A stretch of 64,000 nucleotides of DNA, from assembly GCA_033964015.1 (NCBI GenBank), contig CM066920.1, forward strand, positions 6,229,912 to 6,293,911. Direction: 5' to 3'. Below the pieces are notes generated by a model that did no database searches, was not told the DNA's origin, and saw nothing but the letters and a program-made list of their open reading frames with translations. This document shows positions 10,532 to 25,500 of this stretch, one piece after another. Numbering within the stretch: position 1 is the stretch's first letter; each line of letters starts with the position of its first letter. A program made the position numbers and the translations under genes. The DNA is from Scolanthus callimorphus. Taxonomy: Eukaryota; Cnidaria; Anthozoa; Actiniaria; Edwardsiidae.

Positions 10532-13500
10532 CTGGGAATGCACAAGAATTATAATATTAGAAAGGGGGGAACTATACTCAACACACGAAAGCCCATTTAA
10601 ACGACAGAAGTTTTTGGCACTGCTCGGATAAAACGTGGTACGGGTATCAAATTTAATGGCACGTTTCGGCTATATTTGCGCTGTGTAAATGGCTTTCCGT
10701 ACTACATTTTGTCAGAGCCGTACCAAAATTTAATCCGCGCCGGGACTACGTGGAGAGGTAGTCCAAGAACTATTTTTATCCGAGCCGTGCCGAAAATTTC
10801 TGTCGTGTAAATGTGGCTTAAAACCCAATTTTTCATGCTTGGCAATTATCTGTTTGATTATCTATACTATTATAATCGGGTTGTCTGCGCAAACGTTTCT
10901 GATTGGCTAAATCGTTCGCACTCACTCCGCTTAGGCCTGAAGCTGTATCGCCAAAAGAAGTTCACAACCTGCAGAGAAGGTGGAAATCTCAACAGTAAGC
11001 GTGTTTTGGTTGGAAAAGATTCACCCTGGGCTAAGTTCTAATTCAAGCGATTTCTTAAGCGAGGGACAAAGCTGCCATCGCCGCCATTTTGAAATCTCCC
11101 ACAGAAACTAAAGAAGAACTCAGTTCGCACAGCCGAAAGCACCATAGTCATTCAGACCTAAATGGTTCTGTCACAGATTACTGTCAAGAATGTGCAGGGA
11201 TAATTGTTATTCGAAAGCTTCAAGGTGAGAAAAAATTTCATTCAGCGTGAACAAACGTACACAAGTGCTTTCCTGTTCGCGCGCTAAGGCGAAATGAGTG
11301 ACAAATTTACACAAAGCAAAGCCATGAATAATATTCTCAAAGTGTCCTTACGCTGTATCGCAAAACGACGGATACACACCCGAAGAGAAGAAGGAAATCT
11401 CTCAAGTGGGCGTGTTTTTGTTGGAAGAGACGCACCTTTGGCTAAGTTCTAATTCAAGCGATTTTTTCAGCGAGGGACAAAGCCGCCATCGCGGCCATAT
11501 TGAAATCTCCCATAATGAACTAGAAAAGAACTCATTTCCCTCAGCCGAAAGCACCATAGACATTCAAAACTAAATGGTTCTATTACAGATTACTTACTAT
11601 TATGTGCAGGGATAATTTTAATTCGAAAGATTTGAGCTGAGAAAAATTTTCATTCAAATTTGAACAAACTTACACCACTTCCACTGCCTACAGAGAGCGC
11701 ACGCTAAGCCATGAATGAAATTCTCTAAAAAAAACCTATGATAAACTAAAAATTTCTTAGAACAATTTTACTTTACCTGTTTCCTTTTCTTCCCATATTG
11801 AGATATAATAAGCATACAAACAATTCCGAAGTCAAATGGTTTTTCTGTGTAATAGGCTTGCGTTTTCAATTTTAGCGGGTTCTTCGGACTTAGACAGATT
11901 TGAGAGCCGTACTGACTCACACGACACACGTGCGTCATTTTCTCCACCAAAATCAGGGAGACCAGTGCAAAACATACAGAAAAGGCTCTGCTTCGGCATG
12001 TGGCAGGGTTTTTTTTTTTAATGGAGGTCATTATTAATGTAAATCAGCAGTTTATGGAAGGGGGAACTCAGGTTGTCTTCTAGCGTCACGAAGTGACGGG
12101 CTGTTTCTTGTTGAGTATAATGACAAGGAGGCATCCTTTGAAAACGGAAAGTGCATGTTCACTAGAGAATTACTACTCTCATCATGAGAGTGTAGGGCTA
12201 AATGCATACACTGACCTGATGAGGTTGTCTCATTCTCCTTAATGTACGTCTGCACCACGTCATGGAGAAAGAAGAGAAGCCCCACGTCCATGGTGACGCA
12301 CAGACTGTCGTCAAAACACGAGGTGAACGAGCACTCGACCACGTGCGGACTGGGCGAGGTCACGACACGTGGTAGGCTCCCTGTGGAGGACTTCCGGTTC
12401 ACCCACCCGGGTGTGATAGAGCTCATCGGCATGTCGTGCTCTGTCTTTACATTCACCTGAGAATAAGGCAAGAGAAGTAGCCAGTAAATAGGCACGCGAA
12501 GAACACGGGTGGCTCAGCGGGTGGCTGGGGCCGCCAAACCACCAGTTTGATTCAACATTTTTGAAGAACTCGACGGAACTCGGTAAATATTTGCATGTTC
12601 AGCGATGTTTAACGTTGTTCAATACATGTTTAGCGTTATATATACCGCTTTGTAGGACGGCTGAATGTCAGCACACTTTTGCTTTTAGAGGCCAGAGGCT
12701 GTGGAAAAGCCTCTCAGAATAAATTAAATCTATTAGTAGCTTAGATAGCTTTAAGGCGGCATCAAGGCAGCACTTTTTACACGAATTTCTAAATAACTAG
12801 TTTTAATGTTTTTGATTTTATTCTTAATTGTATTATTGTAAAATAAGCTGAAAAGTCTTTTAAGGAGTTTATTAAAGTTATTATTATTATTATAATTTCT
12901 AAATCACTGGAAATGTAAATCTGGAAAACGTTGAGTCGTGCTGAACATTGTATCAGCAGATGTACCTTGTTAATTATTTTCTCTTTGAGCTAGTAAAATT
13001 CAAACGTCTTTAAAAAGCCCTTAACGTGTTCAGAGCGTATTAGGCGAATAGTAAAAAGTTGAGTATCTACTGAGCATCACTGAAAATTTGGCGCTTAGGA
13101 GTACTAAAGTAAAGTTGATGGACATGTTGGACTGGTTTGGCTAATAATAATATAACTTTATTTATACTCGGTAATACGATTCAAGTTGAATCGGCAAAAC
13201 TCTCGTAGCTAGCGAGTCTTTGGTCAACATTTCCCACGTGATTCTCATCCAAAACATTTCACCTCGTGATGTTGATCAGACTCGGAGATAGGAAGTGACA
13301 ACGAACTCTACCGTAGCGGATGGGAATCAAGCTATTCAGCCCAATACTCACCTCAAATCTTGGAAGTGCAAATATAGTCTCGGAATCGTGTTCATAACGG
13401 TAGCTACTGGAGCGACTGCGACTCGTGGAGGTAGACGACTTCTTGGTGCTACCGCCAGCGCTACCGAAGGAATCAGCCCTCTGTTTTGGCCCCTCCTCGT

Positions 13501-16500
13501 CTGACGGAGACAGGTCGTCCTCTCCTGTAGCGCACACGTAACCTAACCACTCCTGCGCGCTACTACCCATAGAGGGAGGATTTCGGCGGCCACGTGCAAC
13601 CTTACGGACCACCGCCATGTTAGCTAAATAAACAAACAAACAAACAAACAAATAGTATTAATAACAGGGTTCGTATGTTCAATGGCGTACATTAGAAATC
13701 GAGGATTTGCCATGTTATCAAGGAGCCTTACGGACCATGTATTAATGATCTAAAACCAGCTCCGGCAATCGTATCTATTATCACAACGCTCTTTTTTTAA
13801 TGATATACAGTTGCGACTCCTTCTCTCTCTCGCCTCCCTCCTTGTGCGCAGCCTTCTGAGAGCTATCACGTTTTTTTGGACAAGACCTTTAACAACTGAA
13901 GGTCCATTCGCAAGAGGCAAGCCGGCATAGTTCAAGTGCACTTCAACGTTAAAATGCTAATTAGACTCAACAACGCTCTTTGTTAATTATATACAGTTGC
14001 GACTCCTTCTCTCGCTCGCCTCCCTACTTGTGCGCAGCCTTCTGAGAGCTATCACGTTTTTTTGGACAAGACCTTTAACAACTGAAGGTCCATTCGCAAG
14101 AGGCAAGCCGGCATAGTTCAAGTGCACTTCAACGTTAAAATGCTAATTAGACTCAACAACGCTCTTTGTTAACTATATACAGTTGCGACTCCTTCTCTCG
14201 CTCGCCTCCCTACTTGTGCGCAGCCTTCTGAGAGCTATCACGTTTTTTTGGGACAAGACCTTTAACAACTGAAGGTCCATTCGCAAGAGGCAAGCCGGCA
14301 TAGTTCAAGTGCATTTCAACGTTAAAATGCTAATTAGACACAACGCTCTTTTTGTGTACGACAAAATCCTGCGATAGCACCATATCGACTGAACACCACT
14401 GTCATCTCTTTCTGACGCTAAATAAGTTTTAACTCTAAGCTGAGAATCAATAGCAAAATTGTAATGTTGTAACGTCAATATCAGGTCTCAGGACTCACTG
14501 GAGTTGGGTGAGAGATTTCCCGGCACATCCTCGTCACCATTCCCCAGGCGGACAAGTAGCTGCTGCACACTGCGCACGCGCCGGACTTGACAGCTTTTTT
14601 CCTCTGAGCACACCTTGAAATACAATATCAGTAGTCATTCACTTGCGTGACTCGATTATAAAATACTCCTTCAAGCCCCGTCCTCTAGCTACAGTATATT
14701 GACGGCCATCTTGGATCATTTGTTACTAATCAGTTTCATGGCAGAGACGTTAACTGCGGTGTTCATTATTCTCCGAATTCTGCACCGACTAATACAACTC
14801 AGTAGCTTCTGCAAAACCTCTGAGTGATGTTATTGGATGTAAGTGTTAGTTGTACGATCGAAGGAAGCTCCTAAAACACGGTTTGACATTTGCTTCAGAG
14901 TTCGCAGAATTATGAAAACAGCAGTAATGAAACGACGAAGGGTGATAAAACACTCGTGGGTGATAAAATAATGTTTTCATTAAGCAATAAAAGTACTTTC
15001 CGCGTGCTCTCTGCTTTCTTACAAACACGAGGGGGATGTTGGGAGAACTGATCAAAACGTGAAAGACACGAGCCGAAGGCGAGGCGTTTTATCAGTTCGA
15101 CCAACATTCCCCGAGTGTTTGTAAGAAATCAGAGAGCACGCAGAAAGTATTTTTATTGCTTTTAGAAAATAACATACACACGCGCGACAGCGTTGCGCGA
15201 CAATCGTGTTTCTCAGGTCTCTTACAAACACGCTTTTTAACCAACCAGAATGCGCACATTCACAATACAACATAGGTGTTATTTTCTAATCCTTTTTGTT
15301 GGGGCGCGCGAGCGCTGGCAACCAGCATTTTTACGCATACAGGTTATTATGTAGTTAGCTATCCAGTTTCAAAGGCACGGCAAAACCAGCGTATTTTATT
15401 CGGCGTTATTCAAAAACTTTACCCACCTTACTGACGAATTCCATATTAGGAAAGTACAGCGAGAATAGGACCCAGGACTGCGCCCTGAAGTTCACGCCGT
15501 GAAAGCACGCAAGGGACACAGTCTTCCCGTGAAGAGTTAAGCTCCCACCTAGTACCACTCCCCGCTCGGGCAAAGGGTTCCCGAGAGAGCTTAATTTTAG
15601 ACCACTGATGGCGTTGAGGACTTTACTCCAGTGTTGGTACTTCAGACCTAACGATAGCAAGAATCGCCATTAATCAGAATATCAGTGTGACCTGAAATGG
15701 GATGCAGAATGAGCAACAAAGGTGCGACTCTGGCCGTCCTCAATGTCATAAACTAAAAGAGGGGGGGGGGGGGGGGGGGGAAAAACTACTTACACAGCGA
15801 AAATAGAAAGGAAAAGGGGAGGGGAGTGGGAGAGGTTGCGGAAAAAAAAATGCATGCAGAGAGAAACATTGATATTGAGTGCTCTCTGTTGAAGAATTTG
15901 TATTCCTTTGTCGATTAGGTTGAAGCATATTAGCTATGGTCCGGCAAATGGAAAATTAAGTTGGCAGACTGCCGGGACGAAACGACCTCATTGCCAGATT
16001 CACTTTGGTGTCCCGCCCGACCCCGAAAACTAAGGGAAAAGGCCAGGTAACGAGGTTTGCGGACGAAAGTTGAAAAAAGGCATCATATCCACAAAAAAAG
16101 CCATGTACACTTTGGGTTCCTGAAAGAAATATCCATGCAAGCCCACCTTCCCTCCGCTTCATTTTCTAATGGTTCGTCCCTTAGCATGCAACTTATCATA
16201 GTCAGTCATAATTCAGCAGCAAACATTGGTAAAACTGGAAACAAAACTCTCAGCAAATGCGAGTAGCTTAACGTAAACGTACCGTCCTTCTCAGCCTCCT
16301 TGTCCTTGGTCTGAGGTCCCGATGAGACGGGCGCGGCGAGGCTTGACAAGATGGTACCAGTGTTAAGTGGGGTCGGGGGCCGGAGAGTAGACAACGCCCT
16401 CATGCTGTTACGATGTTGCTGCGTGAAAAACTCCTGTAGCAAAACACATCGTCAGAAATGCGTACACATGCATGACTGTTAACTGCTCCGTATTTTACTC

Positions 16501-19500
16501 CTTTTTTTAAAACTTTCTGGACGATTTTGGTTTCAATCCTCACACTCAGCAAAAAAATGTAAAATGCAGGGAAAAACGCAGGAAAAACACCATAGTAAGA
16601 AATCGGAAGCAGGTTCGACGATCTTCATTCACTATTGATTCTCCACTTTAGGGCCCCAAGTACTTGACGCTAGATCAGATTCTATGATGAATATCTTGTT
16701 TGAAACTCCAAAACAACACTGCTACGACTAGTCAAGCCGGTCATACAGGTAAAACTTGCTTACTTGCAGGCGGTAGATGGTGCTTTTATCGCGTAAAACC
16801 CAGGGGTTCGTGAGAGAGCGCCATCGTGCACCTTTGATTTTTACATCGCCCCAAGACCACGCATTCCCAGAAATCCAAGATGGCGACTATGGCCACCGCG
16901 ATAGAAACAGACAGGCTCAGGGTAACCTAGACCAGTTCTACAAGTATAAACGATGGTGAAACCGGTTAGTCATTACCTGTATCTTAGCCATCATCTTGAC
17001 GAGGTCAGGCGTGGTGGAACGAGAGATCATCAGTTTGAAGTCCGTCCATGACAGATCACCGTGAAGATAGATTTTGGCTTTCACCGGCTCCTCGCGCTCG
17101 CCTTCAAACAACACATCTTTAAAAATCAAAACACGAAATTAATCAAAGAGCCGCCACGCAAAAGGACCCAGACACTTTTGTCCGGGTCACTATTCGGCAT
17201 GGTGACTTTGGATGCGCGCGAAGTACCCTAGATCCTCAAGCCTGGTGGATTACCTGTGGTACAAATTATTAGTTTGGGTTACCTGTGGTACAAATTATTA
17301 GTTTGGGTTACCTGTGGATGGACTGCTAGCCTCCTGTAGTGTCCACTCATCCACCAGATCCGTTTTGAACGCTGACATGTTGCCCATCAATATACAAGTC
17401 CCCATGTAGTCAATGCGAGCCTCGGCGTAACGTAGTTTGAGATTCACGAGATGTTCTGGACTACTTCCTCTCTCCTCGATCACATTCGCTGCAAAATTAT
17501 TAGGGACGGATCATTAGATATTTCCGGGGGAGGTTGTAGGTTCTTCTTGTGCAGGATATTTTATTCCTGGCTCAGAGGAGCTGTGCCGGTTTAAATCTCT
17601 CAAGAGAAGACTGTTCCGATAGGAGAAAACTGAATAGACAGTACTGTATATGTACTGTACAGTACTGAGTTATCATGTTAGCTAGTCGGAGTTTATCGCA
17701 CTAGAAGAAACATCGCGTGTTGTGAGGCAAAGAAAAATATTGTTTAAACTAAACATGGTTTTGGTGTGAATGGGGTATTAGAAGCTTGCGCAATTTATTT
17801 ACTTTCAGATTCGATTTTTATGGACAAGGTCTCTTCGTCACGTTTCATTACCACAAAGAGTTTTACTCACCCTTGGACACAAGCTCGTGTATCTCCACGT
17901 GGCCTCCCACTATCCCGCTTCGCGACTCACAGATCGCCTGTCGAATCTTCAGCTTGGCGCGAAGGTGACGACGCCCTGTGTTAGTCAAGGTGAGGTGGGA
18001 CTGGGCACGAATGTCACTTGTACTCCACCTGAAAACAACCGTCAAATAATAGTCCTTTTCACAAGTTGTCCTCGCTCTGATATTGTGATTGTAACTAGAA
18101 TTCAATTAGCCTCCTACACAGCCGCTTATGTATCGCTGTCGGAGACGTACATTTCCCAGCTTGCCTACCAACACCAACCTGGTTTTCATATACGTTTTGC
18201 CTATGGTGCACATTTGGGCTACCTTTGCAATACACTGGGTTTCCTGTGGAACATAAATTATGTGGTGGGATGCGGGTTTCCTGTGGTACTTACACTGTTT
18301 GTCCCATCACACTGCCCATGTTGGTGTTGACGTCAAGCCTCGAGAGATTGAGCGCCACGATAATCAGCGTCTCCCATTTGGACTTTGAACCAGCGCTTGA
18401 GGAGGAGGATTGTGACATGGGACCGTCTACCTCGGTATCCGAGTTGGAGCTCTGCTCGAGGACAAACTGCAAAGGCTTTTCCTCGTGGCGATGGCGAGGG
18501 TCTGTCAAGAAAAAAAACAGTCATAGAAACGCATTCCCCCTTTTACTACTATAATATTACACTCAAAGAATGCAGATCTCTCTCGCACAAAGCCGAAACC
18601 CATGCCAAGTTTTCATATCCGAAAAATCTTCCAGGTTATTGCGGCATAAAATATTTTTAGACCCACAAAGGCGAAATGTTTAGACACCACCAAAATCCCC
18701 ATTTCAAATGTTTCAGATCCCCATAAATCCTTCTCACCTCTCAGACACAAAATGCTGGGCTCGAAATAGGAAAAAAGTTGACCTGCCACAGTTTTGTTTT
18801 TTGACAAATTTTCAGCTGCCCGGTTATTATATTTTGACATGCAAAATGAACTAGAAGAAACTTGAATGGAAATAAAGTTACAATTAATGTAAGACAAGTA
18901 AATCTAAGTAAGTAAATTGGAATCCATTTCAATTTTTTATTTTAGAATTAAGAGATGATTTGCCATTTTATTTTGCTCATGACTTTCCAATATATTTTTC
19001 GACAAAATTTCTCAAATATTCAACGAGGCCTGTCATTTGGTCATTGACAGGCTGCTATTTCGAGCCCTGAAATGTCGGCCATCCATTACCTGAAATAGTT
19101 TGTCTGCGGACCGAAGGTGGGGAGCCGTGGCTGGGTGTCAGCAGGCCGTATCTCGTCCCAGACATGGTCATTGAACGGAACAAACTCGGAGACGAAGGGA
19201 GGAAGCTGAAAAACCCACCCGACGAAGGCGTCTTCTTGTGGGCTGAGAACCAAGAAGCAACAATTTAGTTAGTCAGCGTGTAAATGGGGGATAAAAGGTT
19301 TGATCGATTCGGTCACGTGTACACGGGAGTGAAGTGTTGATCGGCCACGTGTGAACGGCGTAACCGGATGTTTTTCTGACGGCGGTACCGTGCGGAGAGA
19401 TTGTAGGCTCAGAAATAAAATAAAATAAAAATACAGGCGGTTTAAAGAGCTTTTATGGATTTTTTCCAGGAGTTGTTTTTTCAGTTTACTCATACTAATT

Positions 19501-22500
19501 TGGATAACGTTTCCTACTTGAAAATGAATGTTTTCCAATGATTTCCGAATTATTTTCTTTAGATTTGTGTTTGAAGAAATTATTCTAGTTTGATTGGAAT
19601 TCAAGGACTTCCCATGAGGTCAATGAAAATCCAGGACATTCCAGATTTTTCAGAGCCGTTTTCAGAGTGTAATTGTTGGTTGAAAGAGCCCTAGTCAGTC
19701 ACACATTTGTTATTGTTTTTATTCGATAAAGAAGACGAATCACGTGTTCAAATCTCGAAATATCAATCTCAAAACAAAGTTTTATACTTGATTTACTGAA
19801 TATCGCACTACATTTCCTAAATCAGCCGATGGAAATGGATACTCTTTTCTGGCTCGGTATGTTGCTAGGTTCGTCTTACCAGCCTTAGCCTTGACTGACG
19901 GTATCTTGAGTGGTGTAAGGAGCGGACGACGGTCTTCCTCAGACATGGAACGAGACAAAACTGGCCTGGTGGGGGTGGCCTTGGGACGCTCTAACTCTAC
20001 GTTAACGGGCGAGGACCTACGAGCAACAGGTATACACAAGAATTACGATGAAGAAAAAAATATAAGGTCATTCAATAGCAATAATTTGTATTTTCGAACC
20101 TAAGACGGGGAACAAAGGACCTGTTTACTTGAAGCGCCCCTCGTCCTCAGGGTCTTGTGGGTAATTTTGAAGATGGCGGCTATGCCATAGCCGCCATCTT
20201 GATCCGCCATCTTGAAAATTACCAACATGGGACAAGGTTGCCGCCCTCTTTGCAAGGAACAAAACTTAGCCTCGAACAGCTCGGGTTATTTAACAAAACA
20301 AAATCGCTCTACACAATCTCCTTACCTGCGCTTTTGTTCGAGGTCCATATTAGAGTCAAAGTGAGGCGGTGCGTCAGGCATGTCGGTACCCATAGCATGT
20401 GACTTGGCGGCGTATGAACCCTCCTTACCCAAGAACAAGCGACTCATAAGACTCCGTTTGTACCAGGCTTTAGGGAAATCCAGGATCTCGTTCAGACGGC
20501 GCATGTCATAGTTGAATGCAGCTGACCCGATATCACAGATACCTATAATGAAACAAACACAAAGATTGGTTAAATCAAGTGTAACGTAACGAATTCACTG
20601 CGATAAGAGTCCTCTGCACTCTCTCACTCCACATGTCTGATAAACACCAGTCAGAGCGGGTTTCATTCGGGTTTCAGTCGCGGGGGAGGCTCTGGTGACA
20701 GCCATTGACGCATGCGCGAGTTTTGATACAAAGCCGTTGAGAGAAACACCTTTCTGCGCATGCTCCAACGTTCAAAATCTGCCAATCAGTGAGACCCTCA
20801 AATGGATTTCCCCAGAGCCTTCCCTGCAAGCAGAGGAGCCGGGCAGCTCAGGGTACGAGAACGAGTGGGTTTCAGATGAGCGTCGAAAATTATTTGTATT
20901 TGTGTTTAATTTGGTCCCTCAATTCTTTGCCTCCTACAGTTAATTTATAATTTATTTTGAAATTCGGAGCCATTTCACCGCTATCCACTTACCCACCCCC
21001 CCCCCCCCCCCACCTGTTTTTTTTTTTCATTCTCTATTATTTTATTTTATTTTATAAATCTACGGTGATGTGTATGCCCTTTAACGATCAACTATTTAGA
21101 TTTAGACTACAGGGGCCGGTTCCTGAAAGGTTGGATAAAGTTATCCATGGATAAAAGTTATCTGTTGTATAGGATTTGTTCAGGATTTATCCGTTGGAAA
21201 AGCGTTTATCTGCAGATAAATCTTAACCGACCCTCTAGGAACCGGCCCCAGGCATCTGACTGTAGCTGAGGCATAGTACAAACGTTCGTAGTCTCCTCGC
21301 AGCCGCCCGGACCGGTGTCACGCTACGCTCTCCCCCGTCCCAAGGGTCTCCCCCGTCCCAAGGGTCTCCCCCGTCCCAGGGTCTCCCCCGTCCCAAGGGT
21401 CTCCCCCGTCCCAGGGTCTCCCCCGTCCCAAGGGAGAGCGTAGCGTGACACCGGTCCGGGCGGCTGTGCGGAGACTAAAACGTTCGGAACAGCTCATGGT
21501 TAGGCAGGCGTATGGACTTTTGCCTAAGACGTCGGCAATACAAAACGCGTAATGAACGAGGAAAAGGAGGCCTACTCCGGGTCCTAAGATCTAAAAAAAT
21601 AAATTCTTTTCTATATTTCATCTTGCGCGATCTTAGGCGAATCTTGGGATTGTTTTCTGTATTCATGTTGCGACCTCGGGCGATCGTTGTAAGTCTGAAG
21701 TGCTCTCGATCGCCGCCCGCATTTCCCGCTTTTGAAACCTTTTCAAAAAGCTCGCAAACTAGCAGAATAAGGCGAGGCGGAGACATGTCACGGAAGTAGA
21801 AAAGAACATCATATTGTTCTTAAGATGAATCTCTCAAACATGTAGTATCGAGTAAAACAAAGGCTGCATTAAAAAAAAAAGAATGCTGTAGTCTGAACAA
21901 AAGTTCGATCACCACTCGGATTTCCCTTTTCTAAGAGCTCGCAAACTGGGGGGAAAAGCGAGGAGAAGAACATGTGACGGAAGATACTCGTATGAAGAGA
22001 ACATCATTGTTCTTAGGAAGAATTTCTCAAATGTAGTCTCGTGGAAAACGAAAAATTGAATTTTTCAAAAGGAAAAAACAAACGAACAGACTCTTCAAGA
22101 TCATATAACATTAAAAGATAATTTACGACAATATATAACAAAGTAGTGTTTGCTAAAACGAATTCAAAGCCATTAGCAAACGTCATTGTTTGGATTTGTA
22201 AGTGCCTTGCGCTCTTTTGTGCTTCATCTAATAAGACAAGTAAGAAATGAAAAAAAAGGTAAACTATCCGTACTTAACAGTATCGTTTTTAGAAGAATAA
22301 TGAAACAAGGAAAATCTACGTTTCGCTGTGTAATTTTCAAACATTTTATTAAATCGCGGAGTGCAGAGAACCCATTCAACAACTTGTGGTTTCCTCTGCT
22401 TCGGCATTTCTAGCACTCAATCATAGGGAACAAGGTGCGGTTTCAATAGAGTCCGCCGAATTAGAGAAGTCATTAAAATGGGGAGTATTAATTTGTGGAC

Positions 22501-25500
22501 ATATAACTGTCATAGACATCAGAGCGGAAATGACCTGCTTAGACCACTAAATTTAAAATAATAAGGTCAGGTTAGCTCAGAGAAGCTTGATTTTTTGCAT
22601 ATAGACTCCTTGCCTGAATAACAACAAAATATCAAAATCAAAAATGACTTTTTTCTAATGGATCCGTCTTTGAGATATTAGGCTTTCAACTTTGGTTTTT
22701 GCACCATTTTATGGGAGAATTAGTACTTTGATCAGGAATTATGCAAACTTTGGTCGACCATATCTAAAATTCATATTCTTCAATTTTCTTAAAAATTTGG
22801 AATTAAGCTTTTAGCCATAGAAACTCGTTGTATACGGAATCTTGAGCTTATATATTGAAATATGGCAAAGTTAGACATTTCATTTTTGGTCATTTCCGCT
22901 CTGTCGTCATAGACTATATTTCCACCTGCCTTTATTGACCACTGACAGGGCGGGCGCACCCTTAACGCATTAAATTTGACTTTCTTTGTTTGACATCGGC
23001 TTAAATGTACAAGATGTCTTTGAAAACAAAATGTTTAATATTTCATTTCCGCTGTATGTTTATATCATTATGGTGAAAATTGAGAATGTTTCATTTTCTA
23101 AGCTTTTTAATAAGTTACTGAAGTTACATACTAAGTTTTGAACTGTTTTCATTTGTGAAAAACTCGAACGTGTGTGAATGAATGCACTATTTTGTATTCT
23201 TTGATAAAATTTCCTTTTGAATTATATTTTGTAAATATAATCCAAAATGAATCAATCTTGTGATCCAAAGTAGGATTTAAATAACAGGCACAACGGAATG
23301 TTTTCTCTAAAAATAAAAATTCCTCTTTGTTTTCGATGGACGATTTGACATTGTGAATGTGCGCATTCTGATTGGTTAAAAAGCGTGTTTGTAAGAGACC
23401 TGAGAAACACGATTGTCACGCAACGCGTGCGTGTGTATGTTATTTTCTAAGAGCAATAAAAATACTTTCTGCGTGCTCTCTGGTTTCTTACAAACACTCG
23501 GGGAATGTTGGTCGAACTGATAAAACAGTTTTGATCAGTTCTCCCAACACCCCCCTCGTGTTTGTAAGAAAGCAGAGAGCACGCGGAAAGTACTTTTATT
23601 GCTTAAATATTTGTTATTGCTCTGAACTTAGTGAGTGCAGAAAAGCCACAACTTGCCGACAACCCAATACCTATTCTATACACGCGCTCTTTGAGATATA
23701 ACTGATAAAGGATAGACGGTGGAATTTAATATCTATTAGAAAATATTATACATTGTGGTCAATGGCGCAATTAACTTCCTTGTAGAAAAAGCTTTGCGTT
23801 CACTTTAAAATGTCCACATAAAATTCAGACGGTGCTTCACCTGAAAACTTTTGAGTGAGAACTAATCCACATTTTAATTTTTTTTCACAAAACAAAAAAA
23901 ATAAAAGAAAATGATTTTTGCACTCATGCGCACAAAAAATGCAGCTGCGAGAGGATAATTAAATACTGTCTGTTTTAGAATAAACTCTGGCAATTTCCGC
24001 CAGTTCAGAATGTGATGTTTTTGAGTAGTTTCGTCTGAGCTTTCGCAGTATACGGGAGGAATAGACGGTGAACCATGGATGGTTATCACGCTCTTGTTGT
24101 ATTCGTGGCCATGGCGGTGTTACTAACGCAGACGGAGGCGCGTTACACTCGAAAACGCGTCAGAAGTAAGTGTTTTATAGACTGGCTTTTTATAATAATT
24201 GATACACCTATAGCCTTATCTACTATGGAATATGCCTTTTGGGGGGAGATAACAAGCATGTGGCAAAAGGTCTTTGGATATTTTATGTTCTGGCTTTTCT
24301 TTGAGAAATGTTTTTATGCAAATATTAAACATGGACAAGTTAGTTGACAAATCATTTGATTAATATGGGCTATATCAGACAAAAAAGACGAAACACTACG
24401 AGAGACAAGAAAGCAAAGTGTTTGAAGTGTCTTTAAACTTTTCCTTTTAACACAACACTACCCATATCAAGTATATCCGTTGAGAAAATATGTCTGTAGT
24501 GTAAATGGAAAAGAAAGCAATTTATTAAAGCTTTATTTCATGTTATTTATAGGTGGACGCTTGGCCCTTCGTGGTGAAAACTCTCTGCGCATCAATCTTC
24601 GTGAGTGAAACGGAAATATAAAATAATAATAAGGAAGTACTCGATAATCAATCGATCCTGAACTCTTTTCACACAAATACAAATTAATCACACAAATTAT
24701 TCGGTATCTGATGAAAATTATTAAACAAAACTATATTCTGACATCCTTTTTGACAAGGTTGGGTTTTAGATGAACAAAAGAGTACACCTGTCAAATACTC
24801 CCTAAAGGGGGAGGTGTGCTTCCTATATCATCCGTTGCACCGCCTCCACCTGACTTCAAGACGGAATAAACGGGCTAAAAGATTTCAGGGCACATGGTCC
24901 TGCAAAAATATCGTCCGTGTTCTATCTACAATGCTCGATCGTCTGTCAAAGAAATCAGAAATCATCTGACTTGTAAGCGTTCTTTGTTCGGAATCTTAAG
25001 AAAAACAAAGTACTTGGTCTTACAATTTCATAGAATAGCGCTCGCAAGCCCGGAGACAGAAAATAAGGTGGTTGGAGGCGGACAGATTTAGGACTACAGG
25101 TATTGAGTCGTGCAAAGTGACATACAAAACTTGCAGATCAAGAAACTGCTGTCGTTTTTCACGAATCCGCGCGGGATCCGAGTGCCTGCTGTTTTCAAAT
25201 CTCCTCAGAAAATAGCGACCAAGAGAACGATGATTGTTGGTCCTTCGTGGCGATTGTTTCGCGAAGTTATGAGTTTAAATATGCTTCCAAAAAAGATAAG
25301 GCGGATTTCCTAATAAGGACTTTCCAACGTCTGCAAGTTGACAGTTTTTACCGAAATTTTCTTGATACGGTGTTTTGTCAAATCACTCATGTCAGCATTC
25401 TGTATGGTTTCTAGGAGAATGTGGCCGTGCGGATGTTGGCGCAAGCCGAGTGATCAGCGGTCATGACGCGACACTGGGCGAATGGCCATGGCAAGTTGGA

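Larger units (their letters stand above)
21480..24074. other. BLTP1 intron upstream of nested protease
   Basis: Apart from the MITEs listed at 22509 and 23345, there is no gene. A promoter for the protease must lie here or just before 24075. No clear TATA box is visible. Confidence 0.5.

Noticed and set aside
20157..20225. Short palindrome with CCGCCATCTTG
   Set aside because: Part of a dispersed repeat family, not a regulatory site I can support.
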